From: Rhodospirillaceae bacterium | GTDB lineage: Bacteria; Pseudomonadota; Alphaproteobacteria; MPNO01; UBA2964 | Assembly (NCBI GenBank): GCA_002720855.1 | Contig: PBIN01000015.1 | Coordinates: 372,001-436,000, forward strand | Length of the DNA: 64,000 bases | Reading direction: 5' to 3' | Part shown: one piece after another, positions 54,705 through 63,710 of the stretch | Layout: each line of letters starts with the position of its first letter | Numbering within the stretch: the stretch's first letter is position 1 | Notes under the pieces: generated by a model | What the model was told of the DNA's origin: nothing | The model's input: only the letters and a program-made list of their open reading frames with translations | Databases searched by the model: none | Position numbers and translations under genes: made by a program

Positions 54705-55259
54705 CTATACCCCGCCGCTCTCAGTGTCAGCTGATGAAGGTTCGCGATCGTTTCTCCAGAGTAGGATGATCGAACGGATAATCTGAATACTCAGTAAAAC
54801 ACCGCCGGCAAATATAGCCGCATGGAAGGGCCAGATTGGCCAGCGCAGCGCCGTTGGCATCCTTTCGTCAAACAATAGTGTTTCGTCAGCCAACGTAAAG
54901 CCAGACACGGTCAACCCAAGGGCAAGAAACAAGGTAAGGATATTGGCGATGGTTTGGATAACCCGACGGCCGACATCGCTACAAAGATGTTCGAGAAGGG
55001 TAAACCGGATATTGACCCCGAACCGTACAGCGGCAGATATCCCGACAAAAGTTCCCCAGATCATACTATAGCGGACCAGAATTTCGACCGAGGGGTCAGA
55101 CCAGGAAAAGCCGTAGCGTGTGACAACCATCGCAAACATAGAGATCGCCCCAATTACGAACAAAGACCCGGTAGTAACGTCCACAAAAGCATCAAGGCCG
55201 CGCAGTAGATTATTCATTCTACGGCGCGGCCCTGGCTGCATTGGTGTTGAAGAGGCCAT
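54705..55259 (-). CDS. dctQ: TRAP transporter small permease DctQ
   Basis: A 184-residue membrane protein with four TM segments and the family feature 'EILVRYSMIWGTFVGISAAVRFGVNIRF'. It lies eight nt before dctM and 20 nt after dctP. Confidence 0.92.
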   Translation of the reverse strand: MASSTPMQPGPRRRMNNLLRGLDAFVDVTTGSLFVIGAISMFAMVVTRYGFSWSDPSVEILVRYSMIWGTFVGISAAVRFGVNIRFTLLEHLCSDVGRRVIQTIANILTLFLALGLTVSGFTLADETLLFDERMPTALRWPIWPFHAAIFAGGVLLSIQIIRSIILLWRNDREPSSADTESGGV

Positions 55260-55279
55260 AGCCTATTCGGCAAACAACC

Positions 55280-56254
55280 TTATTTTATTTTCTTCATCAA
55301 CTCTTTGACTTTGGGGTCCAGACCGTCATAGAGCGGCTTCAAGGCCTTTTTCCAACGTGCGCGTTCCTTTTTCGAGAAACCAACAACCTCCATACCGTTT
55401 GCAGCGACATTTTTGTACGCCTCGGCGATGGAATTCGTGATCTCTTTCAAATTGTATGCCTTACCGGCCGCAAGAGCTGTCTGGATCATCTTTTGCCCAG
55501 CAGCACCTTGTTTTTTGTACCAAGCCGGATTGACAACTACGACATAACCAAACGGGAACAAATTCACTTTGGTGACTGATTTCAGCACTTCGTAGAGTTT
55601 AATGCGATTGCCATAAGGTGGAGTGGTCCAGGCACCATCAGCGACCCCTTGCTTCAGAGCAAGAAACACTTCAGCACCGGGAATTGCGGTCGGTGCGGCG
55701 CCAAGGGCTGTCGTTGACTTTGCCAGAACTTCTGATGGGAAGACACGGATTTTGCGATTTTTAAAATCTTCCAGTGTACGGACGGGCGATTTTGTCCAAA
55801 GCGCTACAAACCCGTCGTACCAGAACCCCGCCCCCATCAAACGCTTTTTGCTAAGGCGGCCGAGGAGTTCCTTACCAACCGGCCCGTTGAGAACTTTTTC
55901 CATCGCGTCATAGCTTTCAAACAACATTGGTACTTCAAGAAGTTTGAAGGCCGGATCAAAGGTCGACACATATCCGATTGTGGGCATTGCCATCTGAACC
56001 TGGCCGCGCGCAACAGCGGGAACTTCATCCTTACCCGCCATTAACTGACCAGAAGGAAAAAGCGATACTTTGTATTTGCCGCCAGAAATCTTTTCGAGTG
56101 TGTTCTTAAAAACGATGGCCGAACGCGTCTTAATATGTCCGGGCGGTGCTTCGATTGGAACTTTGATTTCTGTTTGAGCTTGGGCGGTGCTTGGCACGCC
56201 GAAAACAGAGAGACTCATCACTGCCACTGCAGCAAATGCGAGATAGGTTTTCAT
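55280..56254 (-). CDS. dctP: TRAP transporter periplasmic binding protein DctP
   Basis: A 324-residue DctP-family protein with a signal peptide to about residue 26 ('STAQAQ'). It has the signature 'LGRLSKKRLMGAGFWYDGFVALWTK', 'FKNRKIRVFPSE' with the ligand-carboxylate-binding Arg, and 'QGVADGAWTTPPYG'. It is the first gene of dctPQM, with AAGGGG before the ATG. Family ligands are mostly organic acids, so an acidic substrate is likely. A weak relative of the 57-bp element is upstream. Confidence 0.93.
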   Translation of the reverse strand: MKTYLAFAAVAVMSLSVFGVPSTAQAQTEIKVPIEAPPGHIKTRSAIVFKNTLEKISGGKYKVSLFPSGQLMAGKDEVPAVARGQVQMAMPTIGYVSTFDPAFKLLEVPMLFESYDAMEKVLNGPVGKELLGRLSKKRLMGAGFWYDGFVALWTKSPVRTLEDFKNRKIRVFPSEVLAKSTTALGAAPTAIPGAEVFLALKQGVADGAWTTPPYGNRIKLYEVLKSVTKVNLFPFGYVVVVNPAWYKKQGAAGQKMIQTALAAGKAYNLKEITNSIAEAYKNVAANGMEVVGFSKKERARWKKALKPLYDGLDPKVKELMKKIK

Positions 56255-56284
56255 CCAGTTACCCCTTTGTGAAAAAAAAACATA

Positions 56285-56344
56285 AATATTGTTGCTGATG
56301 GTAATACATCTAGAGCGCTACGGCGACCTCTCGAGCCGGATTAA
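56285..56344 (-). repeat. Weak third relative of the 57-bp element, upstream of dctP
   Basis: It shares the ends of the element: AATATT, then TAATACATC, and CCGGATTA, in the same order and orientation. The spacing differs (about 2 nt shorter on one side and 6 nt longer in the middle) and the central core is different. It might be a divergent operator or chance. Confidence 0.35.
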
Positions 56345-56371
56345 ATAGTAAGCGCAATGATCTATCGGAGA

Positions 56372-57034
56372 TTATTCGGCAGCTTGAGCAGCGTTACCCA
56401 CCCAGATCGATTCAATTTCCTGCGTTGTCGTCACCAACCCGAACCTGTGGGTTACTGTTTGAAGTGTCGAATCATGTAGCGCCATATCCCAACTGGCGGT
56501 CGCGTCCGATGGAATACAAACGTAATAACCTGTCTCGAACGCATCCCTGAGCGTGCTTTCAACACAGACATTTGTGGAAACGCCAGTTGTAATAACGGTT
56601 TTGATTCCTCGTGCGCGAAGAGTCATATCGAGATCAGTGCCTTTAAAGGCACTATAGCGATGTTTGTGGATGACCAGCTCCCCATCTATGGGTGCCAGCT
56701 CATCAATGAAATCAGCCCCCTCGGTATTGGCGATACAGAGCACATCCGACGAGTAGGTCGATCGCCGCCGTTGGGCGAGCCAAGGTCCGGAATCTGAATC
56801 ATGATTGGGCAATGTCCAAAAGCCGACATGACAGACCAAAACGCCGCTCGCTCTGGCGGCGGAGAGCAGCCGTCCCATTGTTGGAATAACACTTCGCGTT
56901 GCTGTCAGATCACGGCCAGCCTGATCACAGAGGAACCCGTCATAAACCAGGTCTTTTTGCATATCGATCAGTAAAATTGTGGTATGGGTCGGATCAATCC
57001 TTTCGGCAAGGGTGTCAATCATCAAGGGTTCCAA
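56372..57034 (-). CDS. Isochorismatase-like cysteine hydrolase (amidohydrolase)
   Basis: A 220-residue cysteine hydrolase. The catalytic Asp-Lys-Cys triad is visible as Asp in 'LLIDMQKD', Lys in 'VIHKHRYSAF' and Cys in 'VSTNVCVES'. Relatives include N-carbamoylsarcosine amidase, nicotinamidase and RutB (ureidoacrylate amidohydrolase). A perfect GGAGGAG lies seven nt before a TTG at 57034, and only 19 nt before the first ATG at 57022, so TTG is the better start. The SD lies in the last codons of the PuuE-like gene, coupling the two. Confidence 0.87.
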   Translation of the reverse strand: MEPLMIDTLAERIDPTHTTILLIDMQKDLVYDGFLCDQAGRDLTATRSVIPTMGRLLSAARASGVLVCHVGFWTLPNHDSDSGPWLAQRRRSTYSSDVLCIANTEGADFIDELAPIDGELVIHKHRYSAFKGTDLDMTLRARGIKTVITTGVSTNVCVESTLRDAFETGYYVCIPSDATASWDMALHDSTLQTVTHRFGLVTTTQEIESIWVGNAAQAAE

Positions 57035-57038
57035 AGTT

Positions 57039-57917
57039 TCACTCCTCCGGCGGTGGGCATTCGGTTGCGAACCAGTCGGCAATGTTCCGCCCTGTCATGA
57101 AAATTGTATCCGGATGATCCTGCAGTAAATCCAGCATCTTTTCCAGATATACCATGCGATGTGGCACGGCTATAAGGTGAGGATGCAGCCCAAGCGTGAG
57201 GACGCGGGGTTGGCTCGCGGCTTCCCGACCGAACACCTCTAGCGTGTCGGCGAGACGGCGAAACATTTCCGGCGATGCGTGTTTTTCAACCGCATAAACA
57301 ATACTGTCATTGATCTCAAGCGCGTAAGGCATCGATAGTAACGGGCCGTGTGCCGTGGTCATCCAGCAGGGCAAATCGTCCACCACCCAATCGAATACAT
57401 ATTCCACCCCTTGTGCTTTCAAAATATCCGGTGTGTCGACGGTTTCCTTTAATCCGGGCCCCAACCAGCCACCGGGACGTTTTCCAGTGAAATCTTCGAT
57501 CAAAGTCAACGACTGATTGATCAACGCCGCTTCATCAGCCTCTCCCTGAATGGACTTTTGATGCACACCGTGCCCAATAAATTCCCACCCAGCATCGCGC
57601 ATTGCTGCGGCAAGGCTTGGATAGGCCTCAATCACACCGGCGTTCAGACTGACACTCGCCGGCAATCCACGTTCCGCGAAACAATCAAGCAACCTCGGCA
57701 TGCCACAGCGCATGCCATATTCAGCCCAACTATAGTTTGGAATGTCTGGAACCTGCTCCAGACCGTGCGGCGCGGTGAGTATCTTGCGCGGCATGGCATT
57801 GTCGAATAGCCAATTTTCAACGTTCACCACCAAATGAACCATTATGGGTTTGCCATCCGGCGGATTCAGAGGGGGTCGATGGCTGGCCATCTCATAAGAA
57901 ATTCGAGGGTTGCTCAT
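57039..57917 (-). CDS. Polysaccharide-deacetylase-family hydrolase (PuuE/allantoinase-like), copy 2
   Basis: A 292-residue NodB-fold protein of the same branch as 27246-28151: 'GKPIMVHLVVNVENWLFD', 'YSWAEYGMRCGMPRLLDCF', 'GHGVHQKSI', 'TLGLHPHLIAVPHRM'. It is coupled to the isochorismatase-like gene downstream. Together they would open a cyclic amide and then hydrolyse the resulting carbamoyl or amide group. The upstream 245 nt show no SD-like run at the ATG, so the start is less certain. Confidence 0.82.
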   Translation of the reverse strand: MSNPRISYEMASHRPPLNPPDGKPIMVHLVVNVENWLFDNAMPRKILTAPHGLEQVPDIPNYSWAEYGMRCGMPRLLDCFAERGLPASVSLNAGVIEAYPSLAAAMRDAGWEFIGHGVHQKSIQGEADEAALINQSLTLIEDFTGKRPGGWLGPGLKETVDTPDILKAQGVEYVFDWVVDDLPCWMTTAHGPLLSMPYALEINDSIVYAVEKHASPEMFRRLADTLEVFGREAASQPRVLTLGLHPHLIAVPHRMVYLEKMLDLLQDHPDTIFMTGRNIADWFATECPPPEE

Positions 57918-58162
57918 TGCAACGTCAGCACCTTATCCATTTGGGCTACAACTCAATAGAATATGGTGGGCTTTTAGTCACACAATTTATCTACGAGGCT
58001 TGATTATTCCCTTCATCAGGTCGAATTTTGTTCCTTTATGTTTGCCAACACGCCGCGTCAATGGACCAATTTAGACTGTCAGATTGGGGTTACTAACGGA
58101 CCGGAATCCGAAACATTCCAAATTCGTATAAGTACCGATTATGAGTCGTCGGTAAAAACCAA

Positions 58163-59431
58163 TTAGATTTGAGACTCGGTCTTGCTTGAAATTTCCAACC
58201 TGTTTGCCAGTTCAACCAAAGTCGCACAAAGAACTTCTGTGCCCGCGACGATATCGCTTTGATCTGTATGTTCGTTAACATTGTGACTAATCCCGCCACA
58301 TGAAGGAACAAATATCATTCCCGACGGACAGACATAGCTCATTTGCCGGGCATCATGCCCGGCGCCAGAGAATATCCGTCGACAGGGGATGTTAAGTCTT
58401 TGGGACTCTACTTCTATCGCCCCAATTACGTTTTCATCAAACGTGATTGTGTCTGCCTCGGCAATACACCAGACATCCGCTGAACAGTTTGTCACGGATT
58501 GGGATACAAGCTCCCCTATTCTCTTCTCGCATGTCGCCAGCGTTTCTGAACTCGGATGGCGCAAATCGATTGAAAAGAGGACTTCGCTAGCAACCACTGA
58601 CGGAACATTAGGTTTGATTGTCAGCATGCCCACGGTAAATCGAATGTCTTCAATGTCTGAAAACGCCTCGTATAACTTTTCTATTACGCGCGATGCTTCC
58701 TGAACCGCGTCAATCCGTAAATCGTAAGGTGTGGTCCCTGCATGCGCTTCCTCACCGGTGATTTTCACCCGCATGCGTCGGACGCCTTGAATACCGGTGA
58801 CCGCACCAACCGGGGTTTTTTCCTTTTCTAAAATTGGGCCTTGTTCAATGTGCGCTTCAACAAAACAAAATACCTCTCTCCCGAAAGGAAGTTTCCTAAG
58901 GTCAGCAAAGCGGTCCTCGAGCCTTGCAAGTTCGTCTTCAACGGAAACGCCGTTCTTGTCTTTTACCTGTTTAATTTCGTCGAGTGACCTGACACCGACA
59001 AAGGCTTCAGAACCCATCATGCCGGGGGCGAAACGGGAGCCTTCTTCATTCAACCAGGCTACTACTTCAATACTTCTTTTGTGATCTACTCCGGAGTCTA
59101 TAACGGCCCTCACCGCCTCCAACCCTGCCAAGACGCCAAACGCTCCGTCAAACTTTCCACCCGTTGGTTGGGAATCTATATGTGAGCCGGTCATTACAAG
59201 CGGCAAATCCGGCTCACTACCCTCGACCCGGAAAAACAAATTTCCGATATCGTCAGTTGCGATGCCTAATCCATAGGCTTCTGCCCACGAAATACAAAGT
59301 TCCCTGGCGGAAAATTCTTCATCGGAAAGGGCCTGTCTGTTTACACCGCCGCCGGCAATGCCGCCGATTTCAGCCAATTCCATCAAATTCGCCCAGAGTC
59401 TCTCACCATCTATGTGTTCAGTTACCGACAA
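58163..59431 (-). CDS. M20-family Zn amidohydrolase (N-carbamoyl-amino-acid/allantoate amidohydrolase-like)
   Basis: A 422-residue dinuclear zinc enzyme with all family motifs: 'MTGSHIDSQPTGGKFDGAFGV', 'LNEEGSRFAP', 'EAHIEQGP', 'GAGHDARQMS' and 'CGGISHNVNE'. It would cleave an N-carbamoyl or ureido group, releasing ammonia and CO2. The start is TTG preceded by AAGGTGAT. This enzyme type fits the last hydrolytic step after ring opening by a PuuE-like enzyme. Confidence 0.88.
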   Translation of the reverse strand: MSVTEHIDGERLWANLMELAEIGGIAGGGVNRQALSDEEFSARELCISWAEAYGLGIATDDIGNLFFRVEGSEPDLPLVMTGSHIDSQPTGGKFDGAFGVLAGLEAVRAVIDSGVDHKRSIEVVAWLNEEGSRFAPGMMGSEAFVGVRSLDEIKQVKDKNGVSVEDELARLEDRFADLRKLPFGREVFCFVEAHIEQGPILEKEKTPVGAVTGIQGVRRMRVKITGEEAHAGTTPYDLRIDAVQEASRVIEKLYEAFSDIEDIRFTVGMLTIKPNVPSVVASEVLFSIDLRHPSSETLATCEKRIGELVSQSVTNCSADVWCIAEADTITFDENVIGAIEVESQRLNIPCRRIFSGAGHDARQMSYVCPSGMIFVPSCGGISHNVNEHTDQSDIVAGTEVLCATLVELANRLEISSKTESQI

Positions 59432-59548
59432 TGATCACCTTCGAAATACTACGTGAAACCAGATAACAAGCAGACGACACAAGAACTTTAGCGAATCCTT
59501 CCTCACCGACTTCGGGGGAAATATTAGCGCTATGGGATTGGGTATGAA

Positions 59549-60334
59549 TCAGATCGTCTTCACCTGCCCACCATCAATATCAAATGATGCGCCAGTAATG
59601 TAGGTCGCTTTATTCGAAGCCAAAAACACGACCAACGCGGCAAGCTCTTCGGGGTCACCATATCTTTTCAGAACGGTTTCTTCGGTCAATATGGCGGTAG
59701 CCTCTTCCAACGATATATTATCCTCCCGGGCTTTTTCCTCCGCCAAATAAACCATCCGATGGGTAGCGAAAGGGCCCGGATTAATAACGTTACACAGTAT
59801 TCCGTGAGGTGCTCCTTCTTCAGACAGCGCCTTGCTAATATTCTGCAACGCCGCGTTTGAGAAACCCGCGGTTATGGCATGCGCATGCGGCTGCTTGCCA
59901 TGCGTTCCAGCCATGAACATGATCCGCCCGCCGCCCGACGACTGCATTTGGCTGAACGCCTCTCTGGCCAATCTTATTTGCGCGAAAATCTTGGTTTCCG
60001 CAGCCTTCCTCCACATGTCATCCGTCATTTCCACGAACGGTGCAGTGTCCGCACCGGGCGTATTGGCAATCATCACATCCAGACCATGTTTTTCTGAAAC
60101 TGATTTCACCATTGCCACAGATTGCTCAGCAGATGTTACGTCGCAGACGCATCCTTCAACGATGCCCGAGGCTTCCTCACTAATGCGCTGAACCGCATCA
60201 GAAACCTTTTCTTCGTTTCTTCCGGACAACGTTACCGTTGCACCTTCCATCGCAAATGATTTTGCTATCGAAAACCCAAGGCCGCTACTCGCCGCGCTAA
60301 CGATCACCGATTTTTTTTCTAATCCGAAATCCAT
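59549..60334 (-). CDS. Atypical SDR-family protein without YxxxK
   Basis: A 261-residue SDR fold with the cofactor motif 'SAASSGLGFSIAKSF', 'NTPGAD' and 'ITGASFDIDGGQ'. At the usual YxxxK position it reads 'AGFSNAAL', so both the Tyr and the Lys are replaced, as in the FabG-like subgroup with an LSNA motif. The C-terminal substrate segment is intact. The ATG has GAGGAT five nt upstream. Its reaction cannot be inferred from the classical mechanism. Confidence 0.8.
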   Translation of the reverse strand: MDFGLEKKSVIVSAASSGLGFSIAKSFAMEGATVTLSGRNEEKVSDAVQRISEEASGIVEGCVCDVTSAEQSVAMVKSVSEKHGLDVMIANTPGADTAPFVEMTDDMWRKAAETKIFAQIRLAREAFSQMQSSGGGRIMFMAGTHGKQPHAHAITAGFSNAALQNISKALSEEGAPHGILCNVINPGPFATHRMVYLAEEKAREDNISLEEATAILTEETVLKRYGDPEELAALVVFLASNKATYITGASFDIDGGQVKTI

Positions 60335-60367
60335 AATTATCCTCGTTACAAAGTTTATTGACGCGTT

Positions 60368-61501
60368 TCAGGAAGGAGGAGCATTGCCAAGCAGTTGGTT
60401 ATAAATATCTGGAAGCTCTTCACAAAATCGATCTGCCCAATCCACCGGTACGGTCGTAGAGATCTTTAGAAATATATCTTTTAGGGTGTCGCTGTGATAG
60501 TCGGAGGTCCGAATAAATATTTGGCGGCGCAGAAACTCTTCCGAAATCGCATTTGCTGAAATACCGCATTCCTGGCAATCGACGGCTAAAAAATTTCCGT
60601 TGGAAGGATAGACGACGGTTCGAAGCCCCTCCAGCATATCAATTGCGTTATTGATTGAGGCCTGATTGTGCCTCTGAACGGAATTCACGTTTTCCATCCA
60701 CTCCTCTTTTACGCGGAACGCTGACATGGCCGCTAGCTGACCCAGAATGTTTGACCCGAGAATATTGGGCTGATCATCCATTAAATGCGAAAATAACGGC
60801 TCGTCGGCAATGATCGCGCCGGTTCGAAGCCCTGCAATCCCAAGCCATTTACTAAAGCTGTATGTGGTGATGGTTTTCTCGGGATAGAGATCACGGACCA
60901 AATGATGGTCGAATGCAAAATCGCGATAGGTGCAATCGTGAACAACCGTCGCGTCATGTTTTTTCGCAATGTCGGCAATACGCGTTAGCTCATCCAGATC
61001 GTAACAGCAGCCAAGAGGATTTAACGGATCTATCAGATAAATAATTGCATTGCCGCACTGAGAAAGTTGTTTTTCCAATTCGTCAGGGCACATTTTGTAG
61101 TTCTTTTCCCTGTCATAAATTGGTAGTCGGCAAATCTCTGCGCCTTCGTTTCGGCTGAATTTAAGAGGCCAAACCCATGTTGGATCGGTGGTGACTAAAG
61201 TAATTCCGTCTCCGCTTAGTCTTTTACAAACCAGATATAAGCCTTCTACAGCGCCGTCGGTAATTAGGACTTGTGTGTCTTTTGAACGACGTTTGCCAAC
61301 GACATCGTCTAAAACCATCTCACGCAATTCTTCCATGCCTTGCGGCGGCGCGTATAAGTTAAAACTCTGATCAATTATTGCTTTTTCGAGAGCTTCTTTA
61401 ACAACCGGATGCGTCGGCAGATGGTTTGTATTTTGCCCCATCCAGAGCATTTCGTCAGATTTATGAAGGCGATCGAAGCTCTGTGTGTTTTCTAATGACA
61501 T
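60368..61501 (-). CDS. PLP-dependent aminotransferase, class I/II
   Basis: A 377-residue fold-type I enzyme. The PLP lysine is K218 in 'YSFSKWLGIAGLRTG', with D189 in 'VVHDCTY' and an Arg in the 'LRTG' segment. The usual 'NPNNPTG' loop reads 'DPLNPLG'. Relatives include histidinol-phosphate and aspartate aminotransferases and C-S lyases. GGAG precedes the ATG. It lies 33 nt upstream of the SDR, forming a two-gene unit. Confidence 0.87.
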   Translation of the reverse strand: MSLENTQSFDRLHKSDEMLWMGQNTNHLPTHPVVKEALEKAIIDQSFNLYAPPQGMEELREMVLDDVVGKRRSKDTQVLITDGAVEGLYLVCKRLSGDGITLVTTDPTWVWPLKFSRNEGAEICRLPIYDREKNYKMCPDELEKQLSQCGNAIIYLIDPLNPLGCCYDLDELTRIADIAKKHDATVVHDCTYRDFAFDHHLVRDLYPEKTITTYSFSKWLGIAGLRTGAIIADEPLFSHLMDDQPNILGSNILGQLAAMSAFRVKEEWMENVNSVQRHNQASINNAIDMLEGLRTVVYPSNGNFLAVDCQECGISANAISEEFLRRQIFIRTSDYHSDTLKDIFLKISTTVPVDWADRFCEELPDIYNQLLGNAPPS

Positions 61502-61714
61502 TAATTAACTCCGATACACATTTAGGCAGCCGTATTCTGAGAAAGGTTTCTGGGAAATAAGAATTCAGCAAACGTTAGGTCGAACAAATAAGACCAAACC
61601 TATCCGAAAATCGGTAAGTATCAATGGTAGCGCGAACGAAAGCCTAAATGTAATCGGAAGAAATATTTACCGCGGTGTGCCGACCATGCTGCGAATAGCA
61701 TCACTCGTATTTGC

Positions 61715-62923
61715 TTATTCCGCTGCAGCGGGACTCATCAACCCATCGGTAACTTTATCGCTAGACGAAATGATGTGCCCGTCGGGCAGGTTCCGGATAA
61801 CACCTTCAGGGTCTTTGCCTTGTTTGACCGCTTCGATTCCGCGCTCAACCTTTTTCCGTAGCATTATGACGCCCCGGTCAGTTGTCCCTAAACGCTCAAT
61901 ACTCCGATCAACCGGTGCGCCCTGTGTCACGATGGCGCGGTAGTCCTGAATGAATAAAGTTTGAACCTGATCGGCCGCCTCCAGTTCCATCCCTTCGGGC
62001 AGGTCGGGCAATTTACCATTCACCGGTGGCACGTAGGTGACGTGAAAAAACAAGGTGTGGAAGTCATCAACCGGCGTACGTATGATTGCGGAGTAGCGCG
62101 GCCAGTTGAATTTTCCGCCCGGCCAAGGCTGGTTCAGAAGAATTATGGTTGGAAAATGCAAATAGTTCGTTCGACCATAATCGCCACGGATTTGAATGGT
62201 CTGAATTCCGTCTGCATCTTCATCCCAGTCAACGTCAGGAATTTGACTCCAAACATCTGCACGAGATGATCCTTCTCCATGGAGAATGCCCGTGTGAACC
62301 TGATCAACCGAGTTTTCTACGACTTGTAACCAGTGCGCCGGCCAAATGCAGAAATTCTCAACGATGCGAATTCCATCTTCGGCCGCAAATACATCGATGG
62401 GCGGGATCTGGGGTGGCTTGCCTTCTCCAAGATATGCCCAAATCAATCCTCCACGTTCTTCTACAGGGTAAGCCAGGTGAGTCATCTTATCCTTGAAACC
62501 ACTGGTTGGCGGTTCGCCAGGCATGGCGAGACAGCGGCCTGTCTCGTTGAATGTCCACCCGTGATAGGGACAGGCAAGTCCATGCTCTCGCGGGCGGCCA
62601 TATTCGAGTGAAGAGCTCCTATGAGGACAACTTATGCCGACCAATCCGAGCACGCCGGACAGGTCACGATACAAAACCAGGTCTTCGCCCAGAACCCGGA
62701 CTTTCAGGGGGTCTCCTTTAAAGGTACCAAACTGCTCACCAAACTCGGTCGGCGTGCCGACCCGGTCGTCATACTTCATCAGATCAGGCAATTGGAGTTG
62801 TGCCTGTGGACCATCCCAAAGATCCGAAATCGCAATTGGAAACCAAAAAGAACGCAGCCATGCACCGCATTCCGTACCGGGTCCTACCTTGGTCAATCGA
62901 TCATTATCTTGAGTACTGAGCAT
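61715..62923 (-). CDS. Rieske [2Fe-2S] aromatic ring-hydroxylating oxygenase, alpha subunit (second)
   Basis: A 402-residue oxygenase of the same family as the one at 99-1343. The Rieske motif is C-P-H in 'ISCPHRSSSLEYG' and C-x-x-H in 'ACPYHGW'. The mononuclear iron site includes 'VDQVHTGILHGEG' (HxxxxH). It has no reductase neighbour. Copy B of the 57-bp element lies 104 nt upstream, suggesting regulation together with the SDR at 50880. Confidence 0.88.
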   Translation of the reverse strand: MLSTQDNDRLTKVGPGTECGAWLRSFWFPIAISDLWDGPQAQLQLPDLMKYDDRVGTPTEFGEQFGTFKGDPLKVRVLGEDLVLYRDLSGVLGLVGISCPHRSSSLEYGRPREHGLACPYHGWTFNETGRCLAMPGEPPTSGFKDKMTHLAYPVEERGGLIWAYLGEGKPPQIPPIDVFAAEDGIRIVENFCIWPAHWLQVVENSVDQVHTGILHGEGSSRADVWSQIPDVDWDEDADGIQTIQIRGDYGRTNYLHFPTIILLNQPWPGGKFNWPRYSAIIRTPVDDFHTLFFHVTYVPPVNGKLPDLPEGMELEAADQVQTLFIQDYRAIVTQGAPVDRSIERLGTTDRGVIMLRKKVERGIEAVKQGKDPEGVIRNLPDGHIISSSDKVTDGLMSPAAAE

Positions 62924-63027
62924 CAGCTATTTCCCTCTGTCCTGACCATCTGTTTGCTATCTTTGTGCTAGGCACAAATCGCAAACTAAACGATGCGCTC
63001 GGAGCCTCTTTCGTGCCCCTTTGACTG

Positions 63028-63084
63028 AATATTTCTAGATTTTTGTTAACACGTCCAGCCGCATCGGGCCAAGGCCGGATTATC
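63028..63084 (-). repeat. 57-bp element, copy B (candidate promoter/operator)
   Basis: 48/57 identical to 51619-51675, ungapped. It is upstream of the minus-strand Rieske gene and about 60 nt from the CCA end of tRNA-Ala. Conserved blocks on the minus strand are GATAATCCGGCCTTGGCCC and GGCTGGACGTGTTAAC. Confidence 0.7.
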
Positions 63085-63144
63085 TGTGGCTAGGATCGAA
63101 AACGAATGGCTCCGCAGTTTATCGCCAAGCCATTCGAAAAGAAT

Positions 63145-63220
63145 TGGTGGAGGTAAGCGGAGTCGAACCGCTGACCTTCTGATTGCGAACCAGACGCTCT
63201 CCCAACTGAGCTATACCCCC
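63145..63220 (-). tRNA. tRNA-Ala (anticodon CGC)
   Basis: A complete cloverleaf on the minus strand with acceptor GGGGGTA/TACCTCC, anticodon stem TCTGG/TCAGA with loop TTCGCAA (anticodon CGC, reading GCG), a T-arm with TTCGACT and encoded CCA. The G3-U70 pair in the acceptor is the alanyl-tRNA synthetase identity element, which confirms alanine. Confidence 0.95.
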
Positions 63221-63382
63221 ACCGGAACGCCGGGAATGTGCTTTTCCGGGTTATGATTGTCAAGATATTCGCTTGTTCGTTGCCACCGGAATCTTGAACC
63301 GAGTCGTCGGGATGGATAGGATTTGTCAATCGTTGCGGGCTTGGGCTGCGCAACTCCAACCCGTCCGCGGAGTTTCAGAAAT

Positions 63383-63685
63383 ATGATCATTATCGACCCT
63401 CTCATTCGCGTCGCGATCATTGCAGTCGATCTGTATATCTGGGTCGTCATTATCGGAGCGATTTTGAGCTGGCTGATCGCCTTTAACGTCATCAATACGT
63501 CGAACCAACTTGTCTATACGATTACCGATTTCCTGTACCGGATCACAGAACCGGCTTTGCGGCCGATCAGGCGCGTGATACCGAATTTTGGCGGTATCGA
63601 TATTTCACCTATCGTGTTGATTCTGGGCCTTATCTTTCTGCAGATGGTGCTCGGTAATATTCATCGAGCCTTACTTACAGGTTAG
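63383..63685 (+). CDS. yggT: YggT-family membrane protein
   Basis: A 100-residue protein with two hydrophobic segments and the family motif '[30 protein letters not shown]'. The ATG at 63383 is used; the frame extends to 63323 without a better start. YggT-like proteins are linked to osmotic adaptation and membrane or division processes. It precedes folD by 25 nt. Confidence 0.88.
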   Translation: MIIIDPLIRVAIIAVDLYIWVVIIGAILSWLIAFNVINTSNQLVYTITDFLYRITEPALRPIRRVIPNFGGIDISPIVLILGLIFLQMVLGNIHRALLTG

Positions 63686-63710
63686 ACGCAGCCCTTTTGG
63701 GAACCGAAAA

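Noticed and set aside
51619-63084. The 57-bp direct repeats as attachment sites of a mobile island beside tRNA-Ala.
   Set aside because: The repeat is not part of the tRNA sequence, there is no integrase or transposase inside, and the positions upstream of genes fit a regulatory role better. It is kept only as an alternative.
63090-63359. An open frame running through the tRNA-Ala gene.
   Set aside because: It is the translation of a tRNA and flanking sequence, with no protein-like pattern.
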